Assembly: GCA_036403515.1 (NCBI GenBank)
Contig: DASWQV010000034.1
Coordinates: forward strand, 124,001 to 188,000
Direction: 5' to 3'
DNA length: 64,000 nucleotides
Origin: VRUE01 sp036403515
GTDB taxonomy: Bacteria > Actinomycetota > Thermoleophilia > Solirubrobacterales > 70-9
The position numbers and the translations under genes are program-made. The notes beneath the pieces were generated by a model. That model saw only the letters and a program-made list of their open reading frames with translations. It was not told the origin of the DNA and did no database searches. Positions 9,648 to 21,300 of the stretch are shown here, piece after piece. Positions within the stretch are counted from its first letter, which is position 1, and each line of letters opens with the position of its first letter.

Positions 9648-12600
9648 ATGCTCAGCATTGGAAAGCTCGGAAAAGGCCAGGAGAACTATTACCTGGAGAA
9701 GGTCGCCGAAGGCGCGGAGGACTACTACTCCGGCGAGGGCGAGGAGCCGGGCCAGTGGATGGGCGACGCCGCCGCCGAGCTGGGCCTGTCGGGCGAGGTC
9801 GACCCCGACCAGCTCGTGGCGATGCTGACCGGGATGAACCCCGCTACCGGGGAGCCGCTTGGACTGGTCGCCGTCTCCGGGCGTGGCGCGGTCCCCGGCT
9901 TCGATCTCACCTTCTCCGCTCCCAAGTCGGTCTCGCTCCTGCGGGCGCTCGGCGGCAAGGAGGTCGGCGCCGAGGTCAAGGCCGCCCATCAGCGCTCAGT
10001 TGAAGCAGCCCTGAAATACATGGAGGCCCACGCCTGTCTGACCCGCCGGGGCAACGGCGGTGCCACCTTCGTCAAGGGCAACGGCTTCATCGCTGCCGCC
10101 TACCTGCACCGCTCCTCGCGAAACGGCGACCCACAGCTGCATACGCATGTGCTGATTGCCAATGCGACCCAGGGACCAGACGGCAAATGGACCCGCCTCT
10201 ACCACCCGGCGATCTACGAACATGCCAAGACCGCCAGCTACATCTACGAGGCCCACCTGCGCCACGAACTGACCCGGATGCTCGGAGTCGAATGGCAGCC
10301 GGTGAGGAAGGGCATCGCCGAGATCAAGGGCTTCGCCGATGAGTGGCTGAAGGCGTTCTCGACCCGGCGCGCGGAAATACTCGAGGCGGCCGGGGAGGGT
10401 GCCTCAGCCCGCGCCCGCCAAGTCGCCACGCTCGCCACCCGCAAAGGCAAGGAGAAGGGGCTTGAGCTTGGCAACCTGCGCGAGCGCTGGCAATCCAAAG
10501 CCGAGGAGATCGGCTTGGACCGCGACGCCATCGCGGCGACGATGGGCAAGGAGGTCGAGCTTGCCGCCAAGCTGACGGTGGCCCAGCTCGACCGTGAGGT
10601 GACGGCGCACGCCTCCCACTTCGACCGCCGCGACGCGATCCAGGCGGTTGCCAACCTGCTTCCCAACGGAACGCCTGCGCATGAGGTCGAGAGCGCCGCA
10701 GACGCCTTCCTCGCTTCCGATTCGGTGGTCACCGTGGCGGAGATCGCCAAAGGCACCCGCTACACCACCACGCGCATCTGGGAGCTTGAGCGCCAGGCGC
10801 TTGAGACCGCCGAGCGGATGGCGAAGGAGGCCCGCGGCGAGGCGGGGGAGCTGGTCGCCGCCAGGGTGATCGCGGCCCGGCCGACCCTGAAGCCCGACCA
10901 GCGCGAGATGGTCAAGCGCCTGCTCGCCGGGCGCGAGGGCATTGCCGTGGTGATCGGGGAGGCGGGCACCGGCAAGAGCTTCGCCACCGTCGCCGCAGCC
11001 GAAGGCTGGGCACAAGCAGGCTTCGAGCTACGAGCAGCGGCACCGACATGGCGGGCCGCCAACGTCCTTCGCGGCGATGGGCTTGAGGCGACGACCGTTG
11101 CCGGTCTTCTTCGCGATCTTGACCGTGGAAGCCTCAGCCTGTCCTCGCGCTCAGTCCTTTTGGTCGATGAGGCGGGGATGGTCGGCTCGGAGCATCTGGC
11201 CCGAGTGATCGGCCACGCCGATGAGGCCGGAGCGAAGCTGGTCCTGGTCGGAGACCCAGAGCAGCTTGGCCCGATCGAGGCGGGCGGGTTGTTCTCCGTG
11301 ATCGGGGATAGGACCGATCCCGTCCACCTGCACGAAGTGATCCGCCACAACCACGAGCTCGACCGCGACGCGGCGAAGCTGATCCGCGACGGAGCGGGCC
11401 GGGAGGCCCTGAGCCTCTACCGATCCGCCGAACGGGTCACGGTCGCCGAGAGCGCCGAGCAGCGCCGCGTGGCGATGGTCGAGGACTGGTGGCGCTCCTA
11501 CGCCCAAGGCGAGGACGCGCTGATGGTGGCGAAGCGAAACGTCGAGGTCGAGCGCTTGAACGCGACCGCGCGCGAGCTGGTCCGATCCGAAGGCAGGTTG
11601 GGCAGCGAGGAGATCGAAGTCGGCGGCGCTGCCTTCGCTGCCGGCGACCAGATCATCACCCGCGTTAACGACCGCGCCGCGGGCATCTACAACCGCGAGC
11701 GCTGGGAGGTCGCCCAGGTAGACGCCGAGCGCGGGCGCATCGTTCTCGACGGCATCGATCAGGCGAGGCGCGTCGAGGTCGGCCCCGACTACCTGAGCCG
11801 CACCACCTTGGGCGGCGAGGCTCCGGCCCTGCAACACGCCTACGCCGTCACCACCTACTGCGCCCAGGGCACGACCGTCGACCGGGCTTACGTCATGGCC
11901 GACCCGAGCATGGACAAGCAGGAGTTCTACGTCGCCACCTCGCGCACACGCGAGAAGACCTACCTCTACGCCACGCCGGAGATCCAGTCCGAGCGCTCGG
12001 AGTACGCGCCTGCCGGTCCCGAGCGCGATCCAATCGCCCACGTTGGCGAAGCGGCAGAGCGCGACCGCGCCCAGACCGCCGCCCACGACGAGGCGTTGCG
12101 CGCAGAACTGGCGAAGCTGCCAACGGAGGAGATCGCGGCGAGGCGAAGCGAGCTTGGCACCCCGGCCCGCCAGGAGGCTCACGATCAGGAGAGCTATGAG
12201 CGCCAGCGCCAGGCGGTTGTCAACCTTCGCGATCAGACCGAGCAGGCCGCCGCCGACCTAGAAGCAGTCGAAGCACTCGGCAGGCGCGAGCGGCGCGAGA
12301 AGCTGTCCTATGCCCAAACGCGCGAGGCGATGTTCAGGGAGAAGCTGACCAAGGAGGCCGCGAGGCTTGAGCAGATGGGGCCGCCGAGCAGCGAGGCCCG
12401 GCGCGAGCGCGTGATTGCCGATCAGCTTCTCGCCACCCGCTCGGCGCAAGCGCTCGCCGCCGCCCGGATTGAGCCACCCGCTTACATCGTCAAAGAGCTA
12501 GGGCAGAGGCCAGCCGATCCGGCCAAGGCCAAGTCTTGGGATCGCGGCGTCCAGGGCGTTGAGGGTTACCGACTGGAACATGGCGTGAAGGACACCCGCA

Positions 12601-12761
12601 ACGCCTTCGGCCGCGAGCCGCAGGACGCTGTAGCGCGTGCGGTTCGCGAGGCGGCACAGCGAAGGCTTGTCGAGACCCAGCGACGGCTTGGGCTTGAGCA
12701 TCAGCTTCAGACCAGGGAGAGAACGAAAAGTATCGAGCGAGGCCTCGGCATTGGGCGATGA
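9648..12761 (+). CDS. MobF-family conjugative relaxase-helicase (TrwC/TraA type)
   Basis: The 1037-aa protein has an N-terminal relaxase with twin tyrosines Tyr14-Tyr15 (QENYYLEK), a motif around FDLTFSAPKSVS and the metal-binding histidines His154, His165 and His167 (QLHTH). It continues into an SF1 RecD-like helicase with Walker A GEAGTGKS near 437-444, Walker B VLLVDEAG near 505 and late motifs to about 770. A charged coiled-coil tail follows. It would nick at oriT, stay bound to the transferred strand and unwind DNA. No coupling protein or type IV secretion gene is present, so the element is mobilizable rather than self-transmissible, or uses a different transport route. The last residues, ERGLGIGR, recur in an inverted remnant at 22591-22641. 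Confidence 0.92.
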   Translation: MLSIGKLGKGQENYYLEKVAEGAEDYYSGEGEEPGQWMGDAAAELGLSGEVDPDQLVAMLTGMNPATGEPLGLVAVSGRGAVPGFDLTFSAPKSVSLLRALGGKEVGAEVKAAHQRSVEAALKYMEAHACLTRRGNGGATFVKGNGFIAAAYLHRSSRNGDPQLHTHVLIANATQGPDGKWTRLYHPAIYEHAKTASYIYEAHLRHELTRMLGVEWQPVRKGIAEIKGFADEWLKAFSTRRAEILEAAGEGASARARQVATLATRKGKEKGLELGNLRERWQSKAEEIGLDRDAIAATMGKEVELAAKLTVAQLDREVTAHASHFDRRDAIQAVANLLPNGTPAHEVESAADAFLASDSVVTVAEIAKGTRYTTTRIWELERQALETAERMAKEARGEAGELVAARVIAARPTLKPDQREMVKRLLAGREGIAVVIGEAGTGKSFATVAAAEGWAQAGFELRAAAPTWRAANVLRGDGLEATTVAGLLRDLDRGSLSLSSRSVLLVDEAGMVGSEHLARVIGHADEAGAKLVLVGDPEQLGPIEAGGLFSVIGDRTDPVHLHEVIRHNHELDRDAAKLIRDGAGREALSLYRSAERVTVAESAEQRRVAMVEDWWRSYAQGEDALMVAKRNVEVERLNATARELVRSEGRLGSEEIEVGGAAFAAGDQIITRVNDRAAGIYNRERWEVAQVDAERGRIVLDGIDQARRVEVGPDYLSRTTLGGEAPALQHAYAVTTYCAQGTTVDRAYVMADPSMDKQEFYVATSRTREKTYLYATPEIQSERSEYAPAGPERDPIAHVGEAAERDRAQTAAHDEALRAELAKLPTEEIAARRSELGTPARQEAHDQESYERQRQAVVNLRDQTEQAAADLEAVEALGRRERREKLSYAQTREAMFREKLTKEAARLEQMGPPSSEARRERVIADQLLATRSAQALAAARIEPPAYIVKELGQRPADPAKAKSWDRGVQGVEGYRLEHGVKDTRNAFGREPQDAVARAVREAAQRRLVETQRRLGLEHQLQTRERTKSIERGLGIGR

Positions 12762-12841
12762 GCGCCCCGACCCGTTCGATTGAAGCACCGCGCTCGCGGC
12801 CGTCAACCCCTTCGGGGCCGGGCGCTTCGCGCTCTTGACTG

Positions 12842-12877
12842 CCGCTCTCGCGGCGCTGGTTTGCGGGTAGGTCGGGG
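12842..12877 (+). repeat. Relaxase-downstream repeat, direct copy (inverted partner at 22527-22563)
   Basis: A 36-bp segment containing TTTGCGGGTAGGTCGGGG is repeated in inverse orientation at 22527-22563 with a few changes and one gap. The partner also follows a relaxase-like 3' end (stop at 22591-22593), so the whole 3' end plus flank is duplicated. Confidence 0.75.
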
Positions 12878-12965
12878 AAAGGCCCGCCCCTTGTCTGCCT
12901 AGACCAACTCGCTCCCTACCAAAACGCTCTAGACCGGAAGGCTCTCAGCGTGAAGCATCCCCGTA

Positions 12966-13217
12966 ATGCCTCGGCTAGATGAAGATCCGCTTCGAGCGAG
13001 CAACGCATTCGGCGAACGGCTTAAGGAGCTTCGGGGAGAACTCGACCTCTCGCAGGACGATGTCGCACGCGAAGCGGATATTCATCCGACCGCGATCGGC
13101 CGGCTTGAGCGAGGCTCGCGCGAGCCTCGTTTGACCACGATCCTGCGCGTTGCTCGGGGTCTAGGTGTTAACCCCAGTGAGCTTCTGGACGATCTCGAAA
13201 GCCCTAGATCAGGCTGA
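12966..13217 (+). CDS. XRE-family helix-turn-helix regulator
   Basis: This 83-aa single-domain Cro/C1-type repressor has its helix-turn-helix in the first 70 residues (FGERLKELRGELDLSQDDV, then DIHPTAIGRLERGSREP). Such small repressors usually control the element's own transfer or excision genes. Two CTAGACC words (12899 and 12929) lie upstream and could be its operators; that is inference. It starts 204 bases after the relaxase. Confidence 0.9.
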   Translation: MPRLDEDPLRASNAFGERLKELRGELDLSQDDVAREADIHPTAIGRLERGSREPRLTTILRVARGLGVNPSELLDDLESPRSG

Positions 13218-13504
13218 AGATGCGGGCGGACTCCCTCAATCTTTTCGCTGACTAGATCGGCTCGTCGGAGCACCCCGAGGTGATATCTGAGGAGCGCCAG
13301 CCCGCGAGTCTTTGGCAGCTCACTGGCTATTTCTGAAACAGCGAGGGTGCGGCCGCTGGCGAGGATCGCCAGGCGCAGAGGGTGGCGGCGAGCTTGGTCT
13401 TGTTGATCCGCCGAAGGCGACCGTAAATCACCCGGCTCTCCTCGCTCCTCGCCTCCATCGTCATACACGGGCAAATGTCCTCCCTGGTCGATGGGCTGGA
13501 CCAA
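13082..13504 (-). pseudogene. Degraded ArsR-type winged-helix gene, antisense to the XRE gene end
   Basis: The minus-strand frame includes a recognisable ArsR-like core at 13229-13417: HPLRLAILASGR, VSEIASELPK and LLRYHLGVLRRADLV. Beyond it the frame has no natural C terminus and runs on through the antisense of the XRE gene. A better-looking N terminus sits in another frame upstream. I read this as a decayed regulator; it might instead be a short gene with an unrecognised end. Confidence 0.35.
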
Positions 13505-13696
13505 ATAGTCAGATGCGAGGTATCGGCGACCCGCTCCTTTGCTGTCGACCGAAGCCGCGAGCGCAAGTCAAAGGCCGCTGCGTTTCAATCCGGTGCGGGC
13601 CGCCAACCCTCATTCGTGAAGCGGTTGTCACGCTAGCGAGGAGGACATTTCGATTCAACTTTCCCGAGCGCTCAGCAAACCGGTAGACAAACGCCG

Positions 13697-13754
13697 AGCG
13701 CCCGGCCCGGGAGTCTCGCGTCGAGATCGGCGAAACCCGAACGGGCCGGGCGCT
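13697..13754. repeat. 12-bp inverted repeat in intergenic region
   Basis: AGCGCCCGGCCC (13697-13708) and GGGCCGGGCGCT (13743-13754) are perfect complements separated by 34 bases. It could form a hairpin on either strand. It lies in the gene-poor stretch 13505-14093, which otherwise shows no gene I can support. Confidence 0.5.
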
Positions 13755-13999
13755 GGCTGGTCCTAGTTGGACTTCAGAACAGAAACCTCCGGATAAACCC
13801 GGTCGCAACGACTGATCTTCATGGCTCTCACCCCCTTCCCCTGTCTCCGGGCAGAGGGCGAGTGAGCAGCGTCGCCTCTGCTCATTTGGCCTCTCGTGGG
13901 AAAGAGCCGGAAAGCCGGGGACTGGCCCAGCGAGGGGGCGACCACCCGTTATGCCGCCGCGGGTGAGCATAAGTCAACCGGTCGGTCTTTCCCAACCGG

Positions 14000-14020
14000 T
14001 TTGCGGAAAGTTTCCGCAAA
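14000..14020. promoter_or_regulatory. Perfect palindrome, candidate operator of the winged-helix gene
   Basis: TTTGCGGAAA-G-TTTCCGCAAA is a perfect inverted repeat with 10-bp arms. It follows two AACCGGT words and lies about 75 bases before the start of the winged-helix regulator at 14094. Position and symmetry fit an autoregulatory operator. Confidence 0.5.
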
Positions 14021-14093
14021 GTGCTGCTCGTTTCCTGAGCGTTAGCTAGGCTTCCGCGGCAAATCGGGCAGCACTGAGCAATGGGGGTTATCG

Positions 14094-14819
14094 ATGGCGG
14101 CGCAGTCCGCGAAGGCAGGGAGAGGGGCCAAGAGGCGCACCGCCGTCACCAAGACCAATCGGTCTAGTAAGGCTCAGCCCAAGGCCATGACCGGGAAGAC
14201 GACTATGGCGAAAGCCCTAGCCCACCCGACTCGCCTTCAGATCCTCGCCGCGGCCCACCAGGGAGAGATCAGTCCTTCAGAGTTCGCGAAGGCCCATGAC
14301 ATGCCGACGGGAACGGCGGCCCATCACTTCAAAAAGCTGGTCGAGTGCGAGGCGATCGAGCTCGTGCGCGAAGAACGGGTACACGGCTCTGTTCGCCATG
14401 TCTACGTCGGTACTAAGCGGGCGATCTACACCGAGTCAGAATTGTCCAGCTTCCCGGAGTCGATCCAAACCGGCCTTGCAGGGGCGGCTTTGCAGGACTT
14501 CACAGGGGTCGCCATCGACGCGATCGAGGCGGGCACCTTTACGGGCCGCGAGGACTACGTCTTAACCTGGGATGAAATCGAACTGGACGAGGTTGCCTGG
14601 AAGAAGCTCGGCCAGATGCTGCGACTGGTGTTGAAGAAAGTACCCAGCCTTGAAGAAGAGTCGGCTGCTCGGAAGCAGGCGGGCGGCGACAAAGGTTTCA
14701 CTGCGGCAGTAGGTCTAGCGGCCTTCGAGCTCCCCTGGCCGAAGTCAAAAAGACCGCGTCAAGGGCGAAAGCCACGCGCTAAGAGTAAGTCCACCGGTCA
14801 GCAAAAACGGACCGACTGA
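14094..14819 (+). CDS. Winged-helix (ArsR-like) transcriptional regulator
   Basis: The 241-aa protein starts with a Lys/Arg-rich disordered segment of about 35 residues. An ArsR-type winged helix follows (LAHPTRLQILAAAHQGEI ... TAAHHFKKLVECEAIELV, about 43-110), then a helical domain of unknown role (110-200) and another basic tail (KSKRPRQGRKPRAKSKS). The basic ends suggest extra nonspecific DNA contact. It stands alone in front of the small winged-helix gene and the giant RHS gene, which it may regulate. A perfect palindrome upstream suggests autoregulation. Confidence 0.75.
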   Translation: MAAQSAKAGRGAKRRTAVTKTNRSSKAQPKAMTGKTTMAKALAHPTRLQILAAAHQGEISPSEFAKAHDMPTGTAAHHFKKLVECEAIELVREERVHGSVRHVYVGTKRAIYTESELSSFPESIQTGLAGAALQDFTGVAIDAIEAGTFTGREDYVLTWDEIELDEVAWKKLGQMLRLVLKKVPSLEEESAARKQAGGDKGFTAAVGLAAFELPWPKSKRPRQGRKPRAKSKSTGQQKRTD

Positions 14820-14916
14820 ATGCAAGAAGGCAATCAATGTGATTACTATCGCCAGTACCAGTTACACCTCATGATCGCCCACATGTCTCCGTCGCCCAGG
14901 GCACACGACTATCCAC

Positions 14917-15282
14917 ATGTTAAGTCACCGAACTTCTACCCAGCAGCATTGCGCCGCCGCCAATGCCCTCAGTCGGCGGCGGCGCATATCTGCGCCACTC
15001 GGTTTGCTCGATGTACCAGGGGCGAAGGCGACAGGGGGGAGCGGGCGCATCTTAGACCGGGCTGCGTCCGCTCCCATCGTCGTCAATCAGACCAAGCGGG
15101 CAATCATCGCCGTGATGCAGCAACTCGACAGCCCTGTGACATCCAGCGAACTTCAGAAGTTTTGGGCAGACCACAAGGCCCTAGGGATTTTCGAGTACCA
15201 CCTTTCCACGCTTGCGATGGCGAGGGTCGTGGAGGTGGCCTACGGCCCTGAACTTCACTTTCGCCTTGCGAGAGGGGCATAA
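14917..15282 (+). CDS. Small winged-helix-like protein
   Basis: This 121-aa protein has a C-terminal half with a winged-helix look: TKRAIIAVMQQLDSPVTSSE, then IFEYHLSTLAMARVVEV. This resembles the 'YHL-xxL-xx-GLV' recognition-helix region of ArsR proteins. The N-terminal 50 residues are Arg/Ala-rich and may be untranslated, so the true start may lie further in. It ends about 105 bases before the RHS gene and may control it. Function not known. Confidence 0.5.
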   Translation: MLSHRTSTQQHCAAANALSRRRRISAPLGLLDVPGAKATGGSGRILDRAASAPIVVNQTKRAIIAVMQQLDSPVTSSELQKFWADHKALGIFEYHLSTLAMARVVEVAYGPELHFRLARGA

Positions 15283-15389
15283 CCATCTGTTAGGGAGCGG
15301 TGCCGGTAGCGCTTGCGCTGGATACCAGGCGCAAGGAGCCCGTAGGGCTTTGGCAGGGACTACGACAACACAAACGGGAGGAACGTTTC

Positions 15390-18300
15390 GTGAAGGGGAT
15401 CAGACTTGTTGGGGCGGCCTTGGCCATGTTGCTGGTACTCGGCTCGGGTATCGCGTTCGCTCAGGGAGACGAACCGGAGGGAGCCGAAGACAGCTCCGCG
15501 CTGAGCGTTGCCCCCCAGGCCGAACCGGGTCCAGAAGTCGTCCGCGACCGCACGGCCACCTCCCAGACGTTTCTTCTACCTAGCGGTGCGCTGCAAACCC
15601 GCATCTACCAAAGCCCAATCAACTACGAAGACTCGAATGGGCAGTGGAAGCCGATCGAGGACGATCTCGAAGAATTGCCGGAAGGCGGGCTCACCAACGG
15701 CGCCAATAGCTTCGATGTCAGCCTTCCCGAACAGCTCGGAGCGGAACCCGTGCGGCTTTCAACCGACGACGACCAATGGGTCTCCTACAAACTCCTTGGC
15801 CCGACGGCATCGCTGGACAGCGTCGAAGGAAGCAACGCCTCCTATGAATCGCAGGCAGGCGTCAACTTCGATCTCAAGAGCCTCAGCACCGGCGTCAAGG
15901 AGACGATTAGCCTCGCCGACGCTTCCCAGCCCAGCAGCTTCGACTTCGAACTCGACACCTCCGATGGCTTGACGCCCAAGGTGGCCGACGATGGCTCCCT
16001 CGGGGTCCGCGAGCAGGACGGCAAGCTCGTCGCGGTGTTGCCGGCGCCCGTGGTTTCAGACAGTGCGCCCGGCAGTCGTCCCAACTCCGCGGCGGTCTCC
16101 TATTCGCTTTCTGAAGCAAGCGAGGGCAAGTGGCACCTCACCGTTGCCGTCGACAAAGGGTGGCTCGAAGCCCCAGACAGGGCCTGGCCCGTGACGATCG
16201 ACCCTTCCGTCTTGATCCCGTCCGACTACATGGACTGCGCAATCGGCAATCTCCCTGCGCCCAACGGGTACGAGACCTGCGGCTGGAAATCCGGTGTGAC
16301 GACACAGCCCGTCGAATACAACCCTAAAGAAGGCTCCACTGCGCACACGCTGCTCACTTTCGATCTCTCCTCCGTTCCCGCAGGCGTTTCGATCAACAAA
16401 GCGATCGTCGGCCTCTACGCTCCATCTGCTGCTGAAAACACGCCTGCACTAGAAATGGCGGGCGTGACCACCTTGTGGGGCGGTGGCCTCGGGACCGATT
16501 GGACGCACGCGCTCAATTTCTTCGGCGAAGTGTTCTGGACTAAACCTGGTGGGGACTACAGCGCAGTAAACAAGGCGGAAGTCAAAACCAGCGAACGCGG
16601 CTCCCAGGCAGGCTGGTGGAACTTCTCTTCCCCGTCCCTCACGGATCTGGTCTCGGGATGGTTGACCAAAACGATGACCAACAGCGGCGTGCTGGTCAAG
16701 CAATCCGATGAGACCAAAACTGAATGCGAAGCGGGCAAATGCAACCGGCGCTTCGTTGCCTTTACCTCTGGTGGCTCTACGGGGAAAGTCGTAAATGCAC
16801 CACGTCTTGAAGTGATCTACTACCCGAAAGCGCCGGCCACCAGCAAGATCGTCTCCCCTGGCGAAGGCACTGTCTCCGCCAACCGTCTCAAGCTGAAGTC
16901 CAAGTGGGTCGAACCCGGCGTCCAGGGCATCACCTTCCAGTACAAGTCCAAAGCCTCGCAGCATTTCGAAGACATTCCTTCGAAATTGGTTGATAACGCC
17001 GCAGGGGAAGAAGTGGCCTGGCCGATGGCGGTGTCGGGCTTTGAAAACGAACCGCTCTACTTTGAAGCCGGTCACGCCAACAGCGAACTGACCGAAAAAG
17101 GCGGCGACGTAGAGATCAGGGCGATTTACACGGGTCCGAAAGGCATCGAAGGCTTCAGCGAAGCCGCAAAAGCCAAAATCGACCCTGAAAAGGGGGGCAC
17201 CAGCGACTCAACCGCCCAGGTTGGCCCCGGCACGGTCGACCTGCTCACCGGCAATTTCAGCGTCAGCCGGACTGACGTGTCGATTCCGGGCGTAACCGCT
17301 GGCCTGGAATTCGCCCGCAGCCACAGCTCGCGCGCTCCGGGCGTTCTCGAAGACAAAACCGTGCTTGGGCGTGGCTGGAAGCCCACGGTCCCGGTCGAAG
17401 TTGCGGGCGGAGCCGAATGGCGAAACGTCCGTGAAGTGTTTGTCTCTGCCGAAGAACGAGAAGAAGGGCTCGAAAACTACGCGCTGCTCACTGATCTCGA
17501 AGGCTATGAAATGCCGTTCGAAATAGTTGGGGGCAAATATGTTCCGCCGCCTGAAGCGAGCGGTTGGGTGCTTACGCACACCTCCGGCAGTGCAACCTTC
17601 ACGCTGAGCGACCCCGCCGGCAACGTGACGACGTTCGAAAGCACTGGTGGAGGCGCCGAATACCTGCCCGTCACGGTCTCAACGGCGGGCAGCTCATCGA
17701 GCTCGGTAAAAATGGAATATGACATCGTCAACGGCAACCGGCGTCTAAGTCGGATCTTTGCGCCGCCTCCGGGCTACACTTGTACGCCGGAAAACATCAA
17801 CACAATGATCGGCTGCCGCAGTCTCCTCTTCACCTATCAGCCTGCCTCGACCTGGGGCGCGCCGGCTTCCTACCAGGATCGTCTTGCGAAGATCACTTAC
17901 TACGGCCCAACCAGCGCGGAAACCATGTCGAGCTGGGAAGTTGCCAAGTACGAATACGACAACGCGGGTCGGCTAATTGCCGAGTGGGACCCGCGGATCT
18001 CCCCGTGTCTCAAAGAAACACCGTGCCTCAAAGAATCCTTTACCTACGTCGGTTCAGGCGAAACGCCGCAGGGCGGCCAGATCAAAACCATCACCCTGCC
18101 CGGACAAGAACCGTGGACGCTTGAATACAGCGCCCTGAAAGGCGAGCTGCCAAATGCCGGCCGCCTAAAGAGCGTCAAACGGGTGAGCCTCGTGAGCAGT
18201 CCCACCGTCGCCCAGACGACGATCGCCTATGGGGTGCCCGTGAGCGGCGGGACCGCTCCGTATGCGATGGGGGCAAAAGAAGTGGCCGCGTGGGGCCAGC

Positions 18301-21300
18301 AGGACATTCCCACCGATGCCACAGCGATCTTCCCACCCGACGAAGTCCCGGGTAGCCCGCCAAGCTCCTATGCCCATGCGACCGTTTACTACCTGGACGC
18401 AGAAGGTCAGCAGGTCAACCTGGCGACACCCTCGGGCGCAGGGACCTCAGCACCCTCGATCACGACCTCAGAAACCGACGAATTCGGCAACATCATCCGC
18501 GAACTGAGCGCGCAAAACCGCATACGGGCCCTGGAAGCGGGCTCTGAATCGGTCGTCCGCTCGCATGAACTCGAAACCAAGCGCGAATACAACGCTGACG
18601 GCACCCAGATGCAGCAGGAATGGGGGCCAATGCATCTGGTCCGTATCGAAGAATCGGGAGCCACCAAACAGGCCCAGCTGCACAAGACTGTCCAGTACGA
18701 AGATGCAGCCGAAGGTTGGCCCGGAACCGGCCCCAACCCTCATCTGCCCACCCGCGTCACAACCGGAGCCAAAATCCCCAAACAGGGTGTTGACGCAGAC
18801 CAACGCGTCGTCGAAACGAAATACGACTGGAACCTCCGCAAGCCAACTGAAACGATTGTCGACCCAGGCGGCCTGGAACTCCGTACGCGAACGGCCTACA
18901 ACTCCTCTGGACTGGTCACTGAACGCAGCCTGCCAGCGAAACCCGGTGGAGGCGACGCGCACACGATCAAGACTCAGTACTACATCTCCACCGAAGCCGG
19001 CGAATGCGGGCCTAAAAACATCTTTGCCCCAGCGGGGCTAACGGGCCTGCCCTGCAAGACATATGCGGCGACACAGCCCGCGGGCAGCCTACCCGAACTG
19101 CTGGTAACCAAATACCGCGCCTACAACCAACTCGGGCAGCCGACCGAAGTAGTCGAAAGCCCGGGGGGCGGCAGCTCCAACGTGCGCAAAAAGACCACGA
19201 CCTACGATGCGGCTGGCCGCCAAATCACCAGCAAGGTCGAAGGGGGCAACACAGCGGGCGTCGCGGCCCTGCCTGCCACCCAGACCGTCTACAGCAGTGA
19301 AAATGGACTTCCCGTAGAACAGAAATTGGTCTGCGAAAGTGAATGCACTGCTCCACTGTTCGCAGCTTCTTTTGGTTCTTTGGGAGCCGGCGAAGGTCAG
19401 CTCAATGGACCGCGCGGAGTGGCCGCCGACAAAAAAGGCCACGTCTGGGTAGTCGACCGGGCCAACAACCGCGTCGAGGAGTTCAACGAAGCTGGCGAAT
19501 ACCTCGGCAAATTCGGCTCGACCGGCTCTGGCAACGGCCAGTTCAGCAATCCCTGGGGAATAGCGGTCACCTCAAGCGGCAATCTCTGGGTCACCGATAC
19601 GGGGAACTTTCGCGTTGAGGAGTTCAACGAAAAAGGCGAATTCATCCAGGCGTTCGGCGCCAAAGCCACCTCCGGCTCAAAAGGCACGGAATTCGTCGAA
19701 CCGGAAGGCATAGCCGTGGCTCCCGGGGGCATGATCTGGGTAGCGGACGGTGCCGGCGCTCGCATCGGGGAGTTCCGCGAAACGGTCTCCAAAGAATCAG
19801 AACGATTCGTCCGCAACGCCAGCACGACGGGCACCGGGAATCCCGGTCTCCTCGATCCGATCGGTCTGGCCACGGACTCCAGCGGCAATCTCTGGGCCGC
19901 CGACGAAACCGGAAACCGGCTCCTGGAGTACAACTCCGAAGGCGGATTTCTCCAGACGATCGGCTCGACCGGCAGCGGCAACGGTCAGTTCAAAAACCCG
20001 GTCGGCGTTGCCCTCTCGCCCTCGGGCAACGTCCTCGTCGTCGACAAGGGCAACAGCAGGGTCGAGGAGTTCCAGACCAACGGCACCTTCCTCTACAAAC
20101 TCGGCACGGCGGGCAGCGGCAAAGAAAACCTCTCCGAACCTCGTGGCTTGGCGCTCGGTGCAGGCAACGCCGTCTTCATTGCCGACAAAAGCAACAACCG
20201 AATTCAGAAGGCGACCGTCGACCCGCCCTTCGACACCCAGGCAGTCGTGACCGCCTACGACAAACTTGGCCGCCCCGAAAAATACACGGACGCTGACGGC
20301 AATACCTCGGAAACGACCTACGATCTCCTCGGGAGAACGGTCAAAGTAACCGACGGTAAGGGCACCCAGACCTTCGGCTACGACGCCAACTCAGGTCTTC
20401 TGACGAAACTCGAAGACTCCGCAGCGGGCACCTTCACGGCCGCCTATAACGCCGACGGCAGCCTGATCGAAAGGGGCTTGCCTGACGGCCTAGTCGCCAA
20501 AACGACCTATGACGAAACGGGTGCTGCGGCCAAACTCAGCTACACGAAGACTAGCTGCGCCGAAAAATGCACTTGGCTGGAAGAAAGCAATGAACGCTCT
20601 ATCTACGGCCAGATTCTTTCGCAGAAAAGCCTGGCCTCAAGTCAGCAGTACTCCTACGACAAAGCCGGCAGGTTGACGCTTACCAAGGACACGCCTACTG
20701 GTGGAGGCTGCACGACGCGCGCCTATGGCTATGAAGGCGAAGCTGGCAAGGACTCCAACCGGACCAGCATGACCACGCGCGTTTCCGCGGGCGCCTGTGT
20801 GGAATCGGGAGGCACCCCGCAGACCTACAGCTATGACGCAGCTGACCGACTGACGGACGCAGGGATCGTCTACGACAGCTTTGGACGGATCACCAGCCTG
20901 CCAGCCAAAGACGCCGGAGGAAGCGCGCTCACTACTACCTTTTACGGCAACGAAATGATCGCCACTCAGTCCCAGGGCGGACTGACGAATAGCTACCAAC
21001 TGGACGCCACCGGCAGGGTGCGCCAAGTCGTTCAGAGTGGGAGCAAAGAAGGAACCGAAGTCCTCCACTACGCGATGAGTTCCGACTCCACTGCCTGGAC
21101 AGAACGCGGCTCAGCCTGGACTCGCAACGTCGTAGGAATCGGTGGAGAACTGGCTGCGATTCAGCCGAGCACGGGAGAAACGAGTCTTCAACTCACAAGC
21201 CTGCACGGGGACGTCGTCGCCACGGCAAGCCTCAGCCCGACAGCAAAAGAACCGACCGCCAAATTTGAATTTGACGAGTTCGGCAATCCCAAACAGGGAA

